The position numbers were made by a program, and so were the translations under genes. The notes under the pieces are model-generated. The model saw nothing but the letters and a program-made list of their open reading frames with translations, made no database searches and was not told the DNA's origin. From Verrucomicrobiales bacterium (GTDB lineage: Bacteria; Verrucomicrobiota; Verrucomicrobiia; Verrucomicrobiales; DEV007): a DNA stretch of 64,000 bases. Location of the stretch: contig JAOFXR010000010.1 in assembly GCA_028047635.1 (NCBI GenBank), positions 1 through 64,000 on the forward strand. The letters are read 5' to 3'. Shown in pieces: positions 44,601-53,897 of the stretch. Each line of letters begins with the position of its first letter. The first letter of the stretch is position 1.

Positions 44601-47600
44601 CAAGGCATCGTCTTCGAATTTCGCTTTCGTGTCGTTCAAAGTGGAAACGAGCGTCTTCTCATCGTCGGCATCAAGAAGCTTCACTTCAGAAACCCTCGTT
44701 GACGAATCAGCCGTGATCTGGCGAAGCACTTGCTCGTAGAGACCATTCAACTCCTTGATCGTCGCTTCATCGAAAAGATCACTGTTATACTGCCAACATC
44801 CGAAAAGCTGACCTCCGGCTTCTTCCAGTGTCAGGGTAATCTCGAACTGTGACTGACGAGTCGTAAGATCGATCGTTTCCATCGAAAGGTCACCGACGTG
44901 GAAGGTGTGCCCACCCTGACCAATCAGAAATACGGCGATTCCCTCGTCATCAATACCGGGAACTTTTTCCATCGTGAAGCTCACTTGGAAAAGTGGCGAA
45001 CGGCCCGGATCACGAACGACGTCAAGGCGATCGACCATGCGAGCGAGTGGGTATTGCTGATTTTCCAGAGCACCATTGACCGCAAGTGAGTTGCTAGCGA
45101 GATAATCAGCGACGGTTGGATCATCTTCCACCGTGCTTCGAACCGGAACCGGGTTGATGAAGTAACCAACACTGCTCTTCAGCTCAGGCTGCGTTCTGCC
45201 GGCGAGTGGAACACCGATCACGATGTCGTCTTGTTGGCAGTAACGGTGCATCAAGATGTCGTAAGCAGACAGGAGCGTCGTGAAAAGAGTAACGCTGTTT
45301 TCCTGGGCAAGTGTATTGACCGAATCAGTAAGCGTCTCGTCGAGCTGGAATCCGTAAGTCGCGCCGTTGAAAGTCTGAACAGCCGGTCTCGTGCGATCCG
45401 TCGGGAGATCGATCGCTGCAGGAGCACCCGCAAGATGCTCTTTCCAGAATTCGAACATGTTTTCACCCGCCTCACTTTCGAGGTGAGCTTTCTCCCAATT
45501 CACGAAGTCTGAGTAAGACGCCGCAATCGGCTCAACCTGCGGCGTTCTTCCTGCCTTGGTTGAGAAATAATATTCGATGAGATCCTGGATCATCACCGCA
45601 ATCGACCACGCATCCGAGATGATGTGGTGCATGCTTAGCAAAGCGACGTGGGCATCGTCCGCGGTGCGGAAAAGCTCAAGTCTTACGACAGGACCACGCT
45701 CGAGGTTGAACGGACGTCCTGCGTGCTCACTGATGAGCGCTTTCAACTGCTCGTCATCAAGTGCGGTGCAATCGTGCTCGCGGAAGTCGATCGTACGACC
45801 GGTATGAACGACTTGCATGGGCTCGCCGTTGACCGTTGTAAAAGTCACGTCGATGAGAGGATGACGCTCGAAGAGAAGCGAGAACGCTTTCTTCATCGCA
45901 TCGATATCGAGGAGCGGACGGAACTTGCCGGAGAAGTTCAGATTGTAGGCCGAAGAATTCGGAGCAAGACGGTTAAGGAACCACAGTGCCTTCTGACCTT
46001 CAGTGAGCGGGAACATTTCCGGCATCTCGCCAGTCACCTCGAACTCAACTAGGCTGGAGGCATCGAGCCCTGATCCATCGCTGGAGGCTGCACCACCGGA
46101 TTCAATCAATTTCTCGAGAACAGGAATAGAAAGATCCTTGATACTTGGGCCATTTAAAACGGATCCCATCGGCATTGACATGCCAAGCTTCTCTTCAATT
46201 CGGTTCACCAACTCAATCGCCATGAGTGAGTCGAGTCCGAGGTTCGTGAGTGGCGTGTCCTTATCGAGACGTGAAGCATCGGTTCCGAGAACAGCACCCA
46301 CCTGAGCAGCGATAAGGTCTTCGACAAGACCGGCGCGCTTCTCAACAGGAGCTTCGAGAATTCGAGCTGACATGGAGTCACCTCCACCTGAACTGGAGCG
46401 AGGAACCACAGGAAGGAACATCTTCGATCCACCCACGGAAGGACTGAAACGACCAAGGGCCTGCCAGTTGCAACGAGCGGCACCGAGCTGATAGCAATCC
46501 GATGGAGCGCCGAGACTGAACAAGTGGAGTGTTTCCTCCATGTTCGTCGCGCCGAGTCCCACTAATTCAAGATACTGTTGCGTCTTCTCATTACGAGAAA
46601 CGAATCCAGCGCCCTCAAGAGCACCCCAGTTAAAAGTAAGAGAAGGCAAGCCGAGTGAACGACGGTGATATGACAACTGATCGAGGAAAACGTTTCCTGC
46701 GTTGTAATTGGACTGCTTCACCGCGCCAATAAAGGCTGAAAACGATGAGAAACAGATGAAAGAATCGAGCGGAATATCGAGCGTCGCTTCGTGAAGGTTC
46801 CACGCACCAAGCATCTTCGGAAGAAGCACGCTATCAAAACGTTCTTTGTTGAGTTCGAGGACAAACTCGTCATCGAGAACCATGGCACCGTGAATCACTC
46901 CAATAAGCGGCGCATCGCCAGCCTGGACCTCTTTTACGATTCTATCAATGTCAGCACGTTTCGTGACATCGCCACGGGCATCCATGATAGTGGCTCCGCT
47001 AGCCTTGAGTGCTGCAATTTTTTCGAGAACATCGTCTTTAGGACCGGAACGGCTCATGAGAGCAAAATGACGTGCTCCGTTGTCGGCCATCCACTGAGCA
47101 AGTTCGAGTCCAAATCCGCCGGCACCACCTGTGATCAGGAATGTGCCATCGCCACGGAAGCGGTTACCATCTTCAGTCGGCTGTCCGATCTCGATTTCAG
47201 GAAGATCGAAGTCAAGCACATTTTTACCAATGTGCTTGCCTGCCGCCATATAGCGGAATGCTTCGACCACTTCCGTCACTGGAAATGACTTATTGGGAAG
47301 TGGCTTGTAAGTCTCCTCGTAAAACATGACCTCCAGCTCGGAGAACATTTTCGCAACGTAAGCAGGCTTACTCTGCAAATGCTGAGCCAGATCAATGACG
47401 AAGAAACTGATGTTGTTACGAAGTGGCTCAAGACCAATCTTCGAGTTGCCATAGACATCGACTTTACCGATCTCCATGTAGCGGCCGAATGTTTTCAGAA
47501 CGCTGAAGTTCTTCGGAATGAAATCGCCGGCAAGCGAATTAAGAACCGCGTCGACTCCTTCCCCGTTCGTGATACGCATGATCTCATCCGCAAACTTGAG

Positions 47601-50600
47601 GGTTCGGGAATCAAGCACGTGGTCCACTCCCATATCGGTGAGCAACTGACGCTTTTCAGGACTGCCGGCCGTTGAGAAAACAACCAGACCAAGATGCTGC
47701 GCAATCTGAATCGCAGCCTGCCCCACTCCACCAGTTCCGGCATGAATGAGAATGCTCTCGCCCTTCTCCATATGGGCGAGTTCGTTCATCGCATAGTGCG
47801 TCGTGAGGAACACGGTCGGCAAAGTAGCAGCCTCGACGTGGCTCATGGTATCCGGCTTACGGAATACCATGTTGCGGTGAACAGTGACGTAGCTTCGGAA
47901 ACAGTAGGGAGCCATGCCAACGACATTGTCGCCGACCGCGAGGTCCTTCACATTTGATCCGACTTTTACAACAGTCCCTGAGAAATCATCACCGAACCAT
48001 TTCAGGTCTACGGGATTACCCGGATAAATTCCGAGTGCTTTCATTACATCACGGAAGTTGATACCACCCGCTTTGATCTGAATCTCGATCTCGTCGGGAT
48101 CCGGCTCGCGAGGGCTCGTTTCGTTCAGCGACAGATTTGTCAGAATACCCGGCTTGTCGATTTGGAGACGATACGGAAGCACCGTTCCATCGGCCTGAAC
48201 CGCGTTTCGAGTGCGTGCAGGAAGATCATCCGGCTTCACACGATGGACACGACGCACGAAGCGACCATTCCCACGGAAAGCAATCTCGTGCTCTTTATCT
48301 GAAAGCGTGATTTCATCGCAGAGATCTTTGATCTCAAACTGATTATCCGCAGGATCAAGGTCGATCTGAGTCCAGCAATATTCAGGATGCTCGTTGTTCA
48401 CCACTCGCAACAATCCAGTGATTGGTGCAGAAGCGAGACCGGGGAGCGATTCCCCCGGGTTAACCGGCATGGTTCCGCGGGTGAGAAAAACAACCTGAGG
48501 TCTCGTTTCCCACTCGCGATTAACGATCGCAGGAACCAAGCCGAGCGCAAAGTGAACACCTGTATCCTGTGCGTCAGACAACGAAGCCAAATCAAGCTCA
48601 GCAGCTCTTGGGTGGTCCAATGCCAAGGTCTGTATAATCATCTTAACCGATCGCTCTTGCTCATCAAGTAAATCGAGCGCCGCAGTGATTGCCGCGACGG
48701 TTCCATCGACAATCTGCATTTCGAGATCATCAGAAGCGAACTCAGTTGAAACCTTTTTACCAAGACCCGACGCATCATCTGTGATCAAAACCACGTCTTT
48801 AACGATCACCTCCCCTTCCTCAGAAGCAGGAGCACTGGAATCAGCCTCCTCATCCACTTCCGGCATCTCGACAGGGCTTGGTGCTTTCGCAACCAAACAG
48901 GCCTGCTGGTCTTCCGTTTGAATCGGGGAACTGATAAAGCTGGTCACTTCGCGGAAATCGAGATTGCCGAGAAACGTTGCCCACTCTTTCCGGGTAAGAA
49001 GCGCTGAGTGTTCACGGAGATCAGTATCTGTGAAACGCCACCAACCGCCGAGAAGACCAAAAACATTATCAAGCGCCGCACGGCGCCACGTCACCTCGAG
49101 AAACATCAGAGTGGCATCGGGAGCCATACAGCGACGAAGATTATTCATCGTCACGGTGAGATCCTGCGTTGCGTGGATCACGTTGGAAGCAAGGATGATA
49201 TCAAAATGGTGTGGCTCGAAGCCCTGAGATTCAGGACTCTTCTCACAATCGAACATTTTGTATTCAACAAACGGATACTCCTCTTCAAATCGATCCTGCG
49301 CGGACTGAAGGAATAGCGGACCGTTATCAGTGAACACATACTCGGTCCGCTCAGGTGGGAACACACCGAGGATTTCGTTGGTAAGAGAACCGGTTCCTGC
49401 ACCCACTTCAAGAACACGAATCGCGCGGCGCTCAGGAAGATCTTTCACCGCTGCGGCAAGTGCGAGACGGATCTGCTGGTTGATGACAGGAAAGTCAGCG
49501 CCTTCGCGGTAGAACCGCTCCATGACGCTCGCTGAGCCACCGGGGAAAAGAACCTCGAGAGGATCCGTTTCGCCACAAAGCACGCCGGCAAGATTTGGGC
49601 CGGTAAGACGCTGAAGCTGTGCCTCTGAAGCGAACTCCGGCATTTCGACAGCGAGTTTATCGACCCATTGAAGGGCTTCCTCATGCTCGGGTTTCTCAAC
49701 CACCTTCCACGTTCCATCGCCAGCAGCCTTAAGGACCCCGGCTTCGGTGAGAGCGGTCATCTGTCCATAAACCAATTTGCGATGCTGATCAGCAATCGAG
49801 AGGTCAGCCATGTGGGCATCCACTTTAACCGTATCCCCTACTTCAGGATCCCAACCCAGCTCGATGTAGGCATTGGTAATGAACTGACGCGAAATCGCTT
49901 CCATCGCAGGAAGAAACGTCCCGTAGTGATCAGCAAGACCACGTGCGTCATAAAGCTTTTGTAGCCCTTCTCCCGCTGCAGCTACCAACTCGCCTGGAGA
50001 TGGCATTTCGGCAGAACCTTCGATGCGAGCGCCCTTAAGCATGGCACGCTCCCAACGAGCTTCGTAGAGGCATTTCTCCAGATCGTCGTTGTCATTCTGC
50101 TCAACGCGGTCGGCACGGAATCCGTAAATCTCTGCAACCAGATTGCCTGCGTCATCATAAACATCGATGTCAGCGATGATGTATTCGCGGTCGTTGTTCG
50201 AATTTACCTTCGCATGCCCCCAGAGACGAAGCGGCGGTTTATCGGTGTATAGTCGAATGCTGCGAATCGCGGCGGGAAGATAAAAGTAATCACTTCCTTT
50301 GGCGCCATCAGGAATGACCTGCCCACCTTTGACAGTGTGGAAACAAGCGTCCAACACTGCGGGGTGAAAGTGATGATCAGGGATCGTGTCACGAAGCCCC
50401 TCAGGAGCGACGATCTCTGCAAGCGCCTCTCCATCTTTTCTCCAGACATTCTGAAGGTGCTGGAACAACGGGCGGAACTGATAGCCCGCATCCTCGTAGT
50501 CCTCATAATACTCTTCATGAGTAAAATGCTTTTCCATGTCCGCTTTGATCGCGTCGAAGTCGGCCACCTTATCAACCGGCAACGGCTGCTTGCGGAGCAC

Positions 50601-53600
50601 GCCCTGAGAATTGAGTTCCCAATCCTTCTGATCGCCTGTGCTACTGAAGATTTGAAAAATACGAGTATCAGGATCAAACACGACCTGAACAGCCGGAACT
50701 TTCTCTTCAGTAATGAAGAGCGCCTTTTTCATCTCGAGGTCCTCGACGACATAATTCTCGTCAGGGAACAACTTACGGGAAATCGCGATACCGATCTCGC
50801 CATAGCCGGCGGCAGGGAAAACAACGCTGTCCCAGAAGCGGTGATCATCGAGCCAGGTAAAATAGCGAGGATCGAGATCAAACCTCCAGGTCGGTTTAGG
50901 AGCCGTTTGAACGAGACCAAGCAAAGGATGCTCAAGCGGAGCACAACGGAGATACTCATTCTCGGGTGACTCGAGCCAGAACTTCTCTTTCTGCCACGCA
51001 TAGGTCGGAAGACGAACGTCAGCTCCATTTGACTGGTTTACCGATTCCCAATCGACCTTGTAACCATGGTTATGCAGACTTGCGAGCTGCGTCAGCATTT
51101 CGACAGACTCATCCGTCTTACGCTTAAGGCTGGAGAAATAGAATCCCTTACGCCCCTGGTCTGAAAGACACTCAAGGATGGGATTCTGCAGAGCAGGGTG
51201 TGGACCCAACTCAAGGAAAGTATCTTCGCCCGAGCGAATCAAGTTAGCAATCGCCGGCGCAAAAAGAACGGACTCACGGACGTTCTTCCACCAGTATTCA
51301 CCATTGAGCTTAGTTCCTTCGCACATTCCGCCAGTCACGGTGGAGATGTATGGAATCGTCGTCTCGCGAGGCTTGATGCCTTTGAGTGTTTCAAGGAGCT
51401 CGTCCTTGATCGGCTCCATCTGATGAGTATGGAACGCATAGTCGATTCTGAGCCAGCGAACAAATTTGCCCTCTTCTTCGAGCTTCTCGACGACGGCTTC
51501 TAGTGGCTCGGTGTTACCCGCAAGCGTGAGCATACCGGGGCTGTTCACCACAGCGACCTGAACTTCGTCTTCGACCCCCGCGAGCACCTTCTTGGCTTCC
51601 GCCTGAGAGATACCGACGGCGACCATGCGGCCGTTTCCACCGGTGTTGTCCTGAAGACGTGAGCGGTGGTAAATAATGGTGACGGCGTCCTCCATCGTGT
51701 AGGCACCGGCGACATAGGCTGCGGCGACTTCGCCCACGGAGTGACCGACGACTTTCGAAGGCACGATGCCCCAAGACTTCCAAAGCTCAGCGAGAGCGAT
51801 CTGGAGTCCAAAAATAGCGGGCTGCGCGATGTTCGTACGATTGATCTGAGAAGACTCTTCATTCTTCTTCATTTCATCAATCAACGACCAACCCGCAAGC
51901 GGCTTGAGGTGCTTGTCGATCTCTTCGAGAACGCCACGGAATACAGGCTCACGGTCAATGAGCTCCTGCCCCATTTTCCACCACTGAGCCCCCTGCCCCG
52001 TAAAGACAAAAACCAGCGGATGCGCCTCTCCGGCAGGCTTCCCGGAAATTACTTTATCACTGCTACCAGTGGCGAGCCACTCGGTCATCTCATGGAGAAG
52101 GTCAGTCTTGTCGTCCGCGATAATAGCGAGACGGTTGTCATGATGCTCACGATTCAGGCCTGCTGCTGCTGCAATCGCGCTGAGATTATTCTTCGTTCCC
52201 TTGAGGTAACGGCGCCACTTCTTCACCGTATCAGTGAGGGCATCATCGCCACGAGCCGAAACAGGCAAAAGCACCGGACGTTTTGCTTTCTTCTCATCGC
52301 TCGTAGAACTCGACGCCTTCTTTACCGGCGGAGCCGCCTCGAGAACGATATGCGAGTTGGTTCCTCCAAATCCAAAACTGTTCACTCCCACCACTGGCGG
52401 ATAATCGCCGAGGTGAGGCAATGGCTGCAACTCGGTTACGACCTTCATCTTGAACTCATCGAATGGAATATTCGGGTTCGGATTCTTGAAATTCAGGTTC
52501 GGTGGAATCGTATCGTGATGCAATACCAATGCCGCCTTAGCAACTCCCGCAACCCCTGAGCCGGACTCGAGGTGTCCCACGTTGGTTTTCACAGATCCAA
52601 CCATGCAGACATCATCATCATCACGGCCATCGGAAAGAACGATCCCGAGAGCACGCGTCTCGATCGGGTCACCCACAGGCGTTCCCGTTCCGTGAGCTTC
52701 CATGTAACGCACTCGCTTAGGCTCAATACCGGCCTGGGCGTAGGCAATACGTAGCATCTCAGCTTGAGTTTCGACACCGGGAACCGTCATCGAGGACGTG
52801 TTTCCATCCTGGTTGATCACCGCGGCTTTGATCGTGCAATAAATACGATCACCATCCTCCTGCGCCTTAGCGAGGGGTTTAATAACGAACATTCCAGCAC
52901 CTTCGCCACGAACATAGCCATTCGCTCTGTCATCGAAGGCGAAACATTGCCCCGTAGGGGAAAGCATCGTCGCTTTCGAAAATCCGATCGAAGCATCTGG
53001 CGTCAAAAGTGCATTCACTCCTCCGGCGAGAGCCATGGTCGCACTGCCACCCCAGATGCTTTCGCACGCGAGGTTAATAGCGACGAGAGCGGAAGAACAG
53101 GCCGTATCAACCGAAACAGAAGGACCTTTGAGATCAAAAAGATAAGAAATACGGTTCGACGCAATCGAGAGTGTGCTTCCCGAGTTCGTGTGCACATCAA
53201 CATTTCGGGCATCACTCTGCGCCACGTTGGCGTAGTCATTCGAGGCGATTCCAACATAGACGGAAGTCTGCGATCCGCGAAGGCTGCCCGGCGCCATGCC
53301 CGCATCTTCAAGAGACTCCCACGCAGTCTCCAGCATCCAGCGCTGCTGGGGATCCATTCGCAGCGCCTCACGAGGAGAGATACCAAAAAACTGGGCATCG
53401 AACTTGTCGTGATCATGAACAAAACCACCCCACTTGGTGATCATCTTGCTCGGAATATCTACATTTTCATGATGCCATCGCTCGCGATTCCAACGATCAC
53501 TAGGCACCGGAACAATCCCCGACTTGCCTTCAACCATCATTTGCCAGAAGGACTCGGGACCGGAAACTCCTCCCGGTAGTCGACATCCTATCCCCACGAT

Positions 53601-53639
53601 AGCCAAAGGCTCGTGATTCGCTGATTCGTTCTTGGACAT
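41625..53639 (-). CDS. Hybrid polyketide synthase-nonribosomal peptide synthetase with acyl-ACP-reductase-like terminal domain
   Basis: A 4004-residue cytoplasmic megasynthase. Domains in order: KS (about 1-435; C181, H316, H356), AT (about 545-860; GHSVGE with S634, YAFH motif), DH (about 915-1210; H933, D1097), C-methyltransferase (about 1340-1600; GAGTG from 1413), pseudo-KR (about 1615-1800), ER (about 1830-2130; GTGGVGQA from 1968), KR (about 2155-2400; TGGAGGFG from 2170, Y2312), ACP (S2471), condensation (H2671-H2672, D2676), adenylation (TSGSTG from 3159; pocket glycine-like), PCP (S3546), and a terminal domain (about 3600-3990) with GLGSIG from 3772 and Cys3936. No thioesterase, loading module or docking region is seen. 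One PKS module with full reduction and methylation plus one peptide module suggests an iterative, methylated acyl chain joined to one amino acid. The gene is monocistronic. DH block I has Asp where Gly is usual. Confidence 0.95.
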   Translation of the reverse strand: MSKNESANHEPLAIVGIGCRLPGGVSGPESFWQMMVEGKSGIVPVPSDRWNRERWHHENVDIPSKMITKWGGFVHDHDKFDAQFFGISPREALRMDPQQRWMLETAWESLEDAGMAPGSLRGSQTSVYVGIASNDYANVAQSDARNVDVHTNSGSTLSIASNRISYLFDLKGPSVSVDTACSSALVAINLACESIWGGSATMALAGGVNALLTPDASIGFSKATMLSPTGQCFAFDDRANGYVRGEGAGMFVIKPLAKAQEDGDRIYCTIKAAVINQDGNTSSMTVPGVETQAEMLRIAYAQAGIEPKRVRYMEAHGTGTPVGDPIETRALGIVLSDGRDDDDVCMVGSVKTNVGHLESGSGVAGVAKAALVLHHDTIPPNLNFKNPNPNIPFDEFKMKVVTELQPLPHLGDYPPVVGVNSFGFGGTNSHIVLEAAPPVKKASSSTSDEKKAKRPVLLPVSARGDDALTDTVKKWRRYLKGTKNNLSAIAAAAGLNREHHDNRLAIIADDKTDLLHEMTEWLATGSSDKVISGKPAGEAHPLVFVFTGQGAQWWKMGQELIDREPVFRGVLEEIDKHLKPLAGWSLIDEMKKNEESSQINRTNIAQPAIFGLQIALAELWKSWGIVPSKVVGHSVGEVAAAYVAGAYTMEDAVTIIYHRSRLQDNTGGNGRMVAVGISQAEAKKVLAGVEDEVQVAVVNSPGMLTLAGNTEPLEAVVEKLEEEGKFVRWLRIDYAFHTHQMEPIKDELLETLKGIKPRETTIPYISTVTGGMCEGTKLNGEYWWKNVRESVLFAPAIANLIRSGEDTFLELGPHPALQNPILECLSDQGRKGFYFSSLKRKTDESVEMLTQLASLHNHGYKVDWESVNQSNGADVRLPTYAWQKEKFWLESPENEYLRCAPLEHPLLGLVQTAPKPTWRFDLDPRYFTWLDDHRFWDSVVFPAAGYGEIGIAISRKLFPDENYVVEDLEMKKALFITEEKVPAVQVVFDPDTRIFQIFSSTGDQKDWELNSQGVLRKQPLPVDKVADFDAIKADMEKHFTHEEYYEDYEDAGYQFRPLFQHLQNVWRKDGEALAEIVAPEGLRDTIPDHHFHPAVLDACFHTVKGGQVIPDGAKGSDYFYLPAAIRSIRLYTDKPPLRLWGHAKVNSNNDREYIIADIDVYDDAGNLVAEIYGFRADRVEQNDNDDLEKCLYEARWERAMLKGARIEGSAEMPSPGELVAAAGEGLQKLYDARGLADHYGTFLPAMEAISRQFITNAYIELGWDPEVGDTVKVDAHMADLSIADQHRKLVYGQMTALTEAGVLKAAGDGTWKVVEKPEHEEALQWVDKLAVEMPEFASEAQLQRLTGPNLAGVLCGETDPLEVLFPGGSASVMERFYREGADFPVINQQIRLALAAAVKDLPERRAIRVLEVGAGTGSLTNEILGVFPPERTEYVFTDNGPLFLQSAQDRFEEEYPFVEYKMFDCEKSPESQGFEPHHFDIILASNVIHATQDLTVTMNNLRRCMAPDATLMFLEVTWRRAALDNVFGLLGGWWRFTDTDLREHSALLTRKEWATFLGNLDFREVTSFISSPIQTEDQQACLVAKAPSPVEMPEVDEEADSSAPASEEGEVIVKDVVLITDDASGLGKKVSTEFASDDLEMQIVDGTVAAITAALDLLDEQERSVKMIIQTLALDHPRAAELDLASLSDAQDTGVHFALGLVPAIVNREWETRPQVVFLTRGTMPVNPGESLPGLASAPITGLLRVVNNEHPEYCWTQIDLDPADNQFEIKDLCDEITLSDKEHEIAFRGNGRFVRRVHRVKPDDLPARTRNAVQADGTVLPYRLQIDKPGILTNLSLNETSPREPDPDEIEIQIKAGGINFRDVMKALGIYPGNPVDLKWFGDDFSGTVVKVGSNVKDLAVGDNVVGMAPYCFRSYVTVHRNMVFRKPDTMSHVEAATLPTVFLTTHYAMNELAHMEKGESILIHAGTGGVGQAAIQIAQHLGLVVFSTAGSPEKRQLLTDMGVDHVLDSRTLKFADEIMRITNGEGVDAVLNSLAGDFIPKNFSVLKTFGRYMEIGKVDVYGNSKIGLEPLRNNISFFVIDLAQHLQSKPAYVAKMFSELEVMFYEETYKPLPNKSFPVTEVVEAFRYMAAGKHIGKNVLDFDLPEIEIGQPTEDGNRFRGDGTFLITGGAGGFGLELAQWMADNGARHFALMSRSGPKDDVLEKIAALKASGATIMDARGDVTKRADIDRIVKEVQAGDAPLIGVIHGAMVLDDEFVLELNKERFDSVLLPKMLGAWNLHEATLDIPLDSFICFSSFSAFIGAVKQSNYNAGNVFLDQLSYHRRSLGLPSLTFNWGALEGAGFVSRNEKTQQYLELVGLGATNMEETLHLFSLGAPSDCYQLGAARCNWQALGRFSPSVGGSKMFLPVVPRSSSGGGDSMSARILEAPVEKRAGLVEDLIAAQVGAVLGTDASRLDKDTPLTNLGLDSLMAIELVNRIEEKLGMSMPMGSVLNGPSIKDLSIPVLEKLIESGGAASSDGSGLDASSLVEFEVTGEMPEMFPLTEGQKALWFLNRLAPNSSAYNLNFSGKFRPLLDIDAMKKAFSLLFERHPLIDVTFTTVNGEPMQVVHTGRTIDFREHDCTALDDEQLKALISEHAGRPFNLERGPVVRLELFRTADDAHVALLSMHHIISDAWSIAVMIQDLIEYYFSTKAGRTPQVEPIAASYSDFVNWEKAHLESEAGENMFEFWKEHLAGAPAAIDLPTDRTRPAVQTFNGATYGFQLDETLTDSVNTLAQENSVTLFTTLLSAYDILMHRYCQQDDIVIGVPLAGRTQPELKSSVGYFINPVPVRSTVEDDPTVADYLASNSLAVNGALENQQYPLARMVDRLDVVRDPGRSPLFQVSFTMEKVPGIDDEGIAVFLIGQGGHTFHVGDLSMETIDLTTRQSQFEITLTLEEAGGQLFGCWQYNSDLFDEATIKELNGLYEQVLRQITADSSTRVSEVKLLDADDEKTLVSTLNDTKAKFEDDALLHNLIAAVAAEKDEDVAVVFEDNHTTYGKLNRLANGVARDLIADGVGVGDNVGVLADRSPRMIGALLGVLKAGATYVPLDPDFPAQRLDLMLEDAAPKALIASGKHFSEAPAGGWKSINLDSIEGTSKAPDVKGVTADSLAYIIYTSGSTGTPKGVEIPHRAAVNFLRSMEKAPGLDKDDTLLAVTTLSFDISLLELFLPLLAGAKVVMASGDDVKDGRRLANLLSEEDITVMQATPATWQLLLDSGWEGKSDLRIFCGGEALTRGLANTLVNSAAEVWNLYGPTETTVWSSIEKIKEGDETISIGLPIANTQVYILDGNNKLVPQGFTGELWIGGSGLARGYRNQLDLTAEAFREIDIPGAGKQRLYRTGDLARWNRDNKLECLGRVDFQVKVRGVRMELGDIEQQMESIDGIKQAVVAKREDLPTGEGLVGYFISDNSSFDVATIRENLAVNLPASYIPAFFKRVEEFPLTPNRKIDRRRLPMPTIGASSDGETVAPRTSAEEHLWKVFSRNFDSEDFGVTDNFFEMGGDSLMALRIIVDVSDEFGQDVPVDVFLTHPNIEQLSQYLSSERIEAATAAVVDSEDDSELIPSFEDFAHISIEDTVEEMPKLDAVALAYIPDVLVSLSGMTRDEISERLFAGKPRLTNVYELDEGKIGVLMLPCFETDFYKNLDSVKAPTIAALEMAAEAGAKCVSLTGVIPMTTDHGRKISEWIAGLKDLPEITTGDATRSATIVKSVEGILAKTGRDLSNETLSAVGLGSIGFGTLLLMLDVMEHPKRLILCDPYQTDDQMSRCRDLVRDAGYQGQVDIVKNGGALPPEVYEASIVVASSNLPGVLDIKALKPGALIVDYSFPPVFRVDEAIRRFTVEHDILFTTGGELRMSNVVNETIYLPDEAEDVDESVQDAFTKFLAGRDKNEITGCVLVSLLTGSNDDLSSTLGPLEHKEAVAHYEALEEMEVTPAKLQMAGFFLPEAGIDSFLSNEKDASTAT

Positions 53640-53667
53640 GTTTCGTATCTTTCTAGTAAAAACAGAA

Positions 53668-53720
53668 ATAAGTGAGCCCGCTAAGAGATCGGGGGCGGCC
53701 TCTCGCAGTATCTCACTTAT
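53668..53720 (-). repeat. Inverted repeat in the PKS-NRPS leader
   Basis: ATAAGTGAG (53668-53676) and its exact complement CTCACTTAT (53712-53720) lie 29 to 81 bases upstream of the start codon, with 35 bases between, part of which is G/C-rich. It is in the predicted 5' leader, downstream of the promoter. It could be an RNA stem controlling translation or an operator half-site pair. Confidence 0.5.
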
Positions 53721-53762
53721 GGTTGGATGTGCGTATGATTGGGATCACACAAAACACTATAA

Positions 53763-53791
53763 ATTATCTCAGATTTTCGGGAAATCTTCAA
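53763..53791 (-). promoter_or_regulatory. Predicted sigma-70 promoter of the PKS-NRPS gene
   Basis: On the minus strand TTGAAG (-35, 53786-53791), a 17-base spacer and GATAAT (-10, 53763-53768) match the housekeeping consensus in four and five positions. It would give a leader of about 115 bases. Confidence 0.55.
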
Positions 53792-53897
53792 GTCTGGTCG
53801 GGTCGCTGACCTTACGTCGATGAACTCTTGAGTCAATAGGGTATGAAAGCCGCTTTAACAGGCTCTAGTTATCAAGAATTATTAAATTTCTAGTAAG

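Noticed and set aside
50337-50969. 210-codon plus-strand ORF inside the megasynthase
   Set aside because: Complementary to the DH region with no recognisable domain; a shadow of strong coding bias.
51666-52559. 297-codon plus-strand ORF inside the megasynthase
   Set aside because: Antisense to the KS-AT region; low-complexity Arg/Leu-rich translation.
53632-53823. 63-codon plus-strand ORF in the PKS leader
   Set aside because: It covers the promoter and inverted repeat and shows no protein character.
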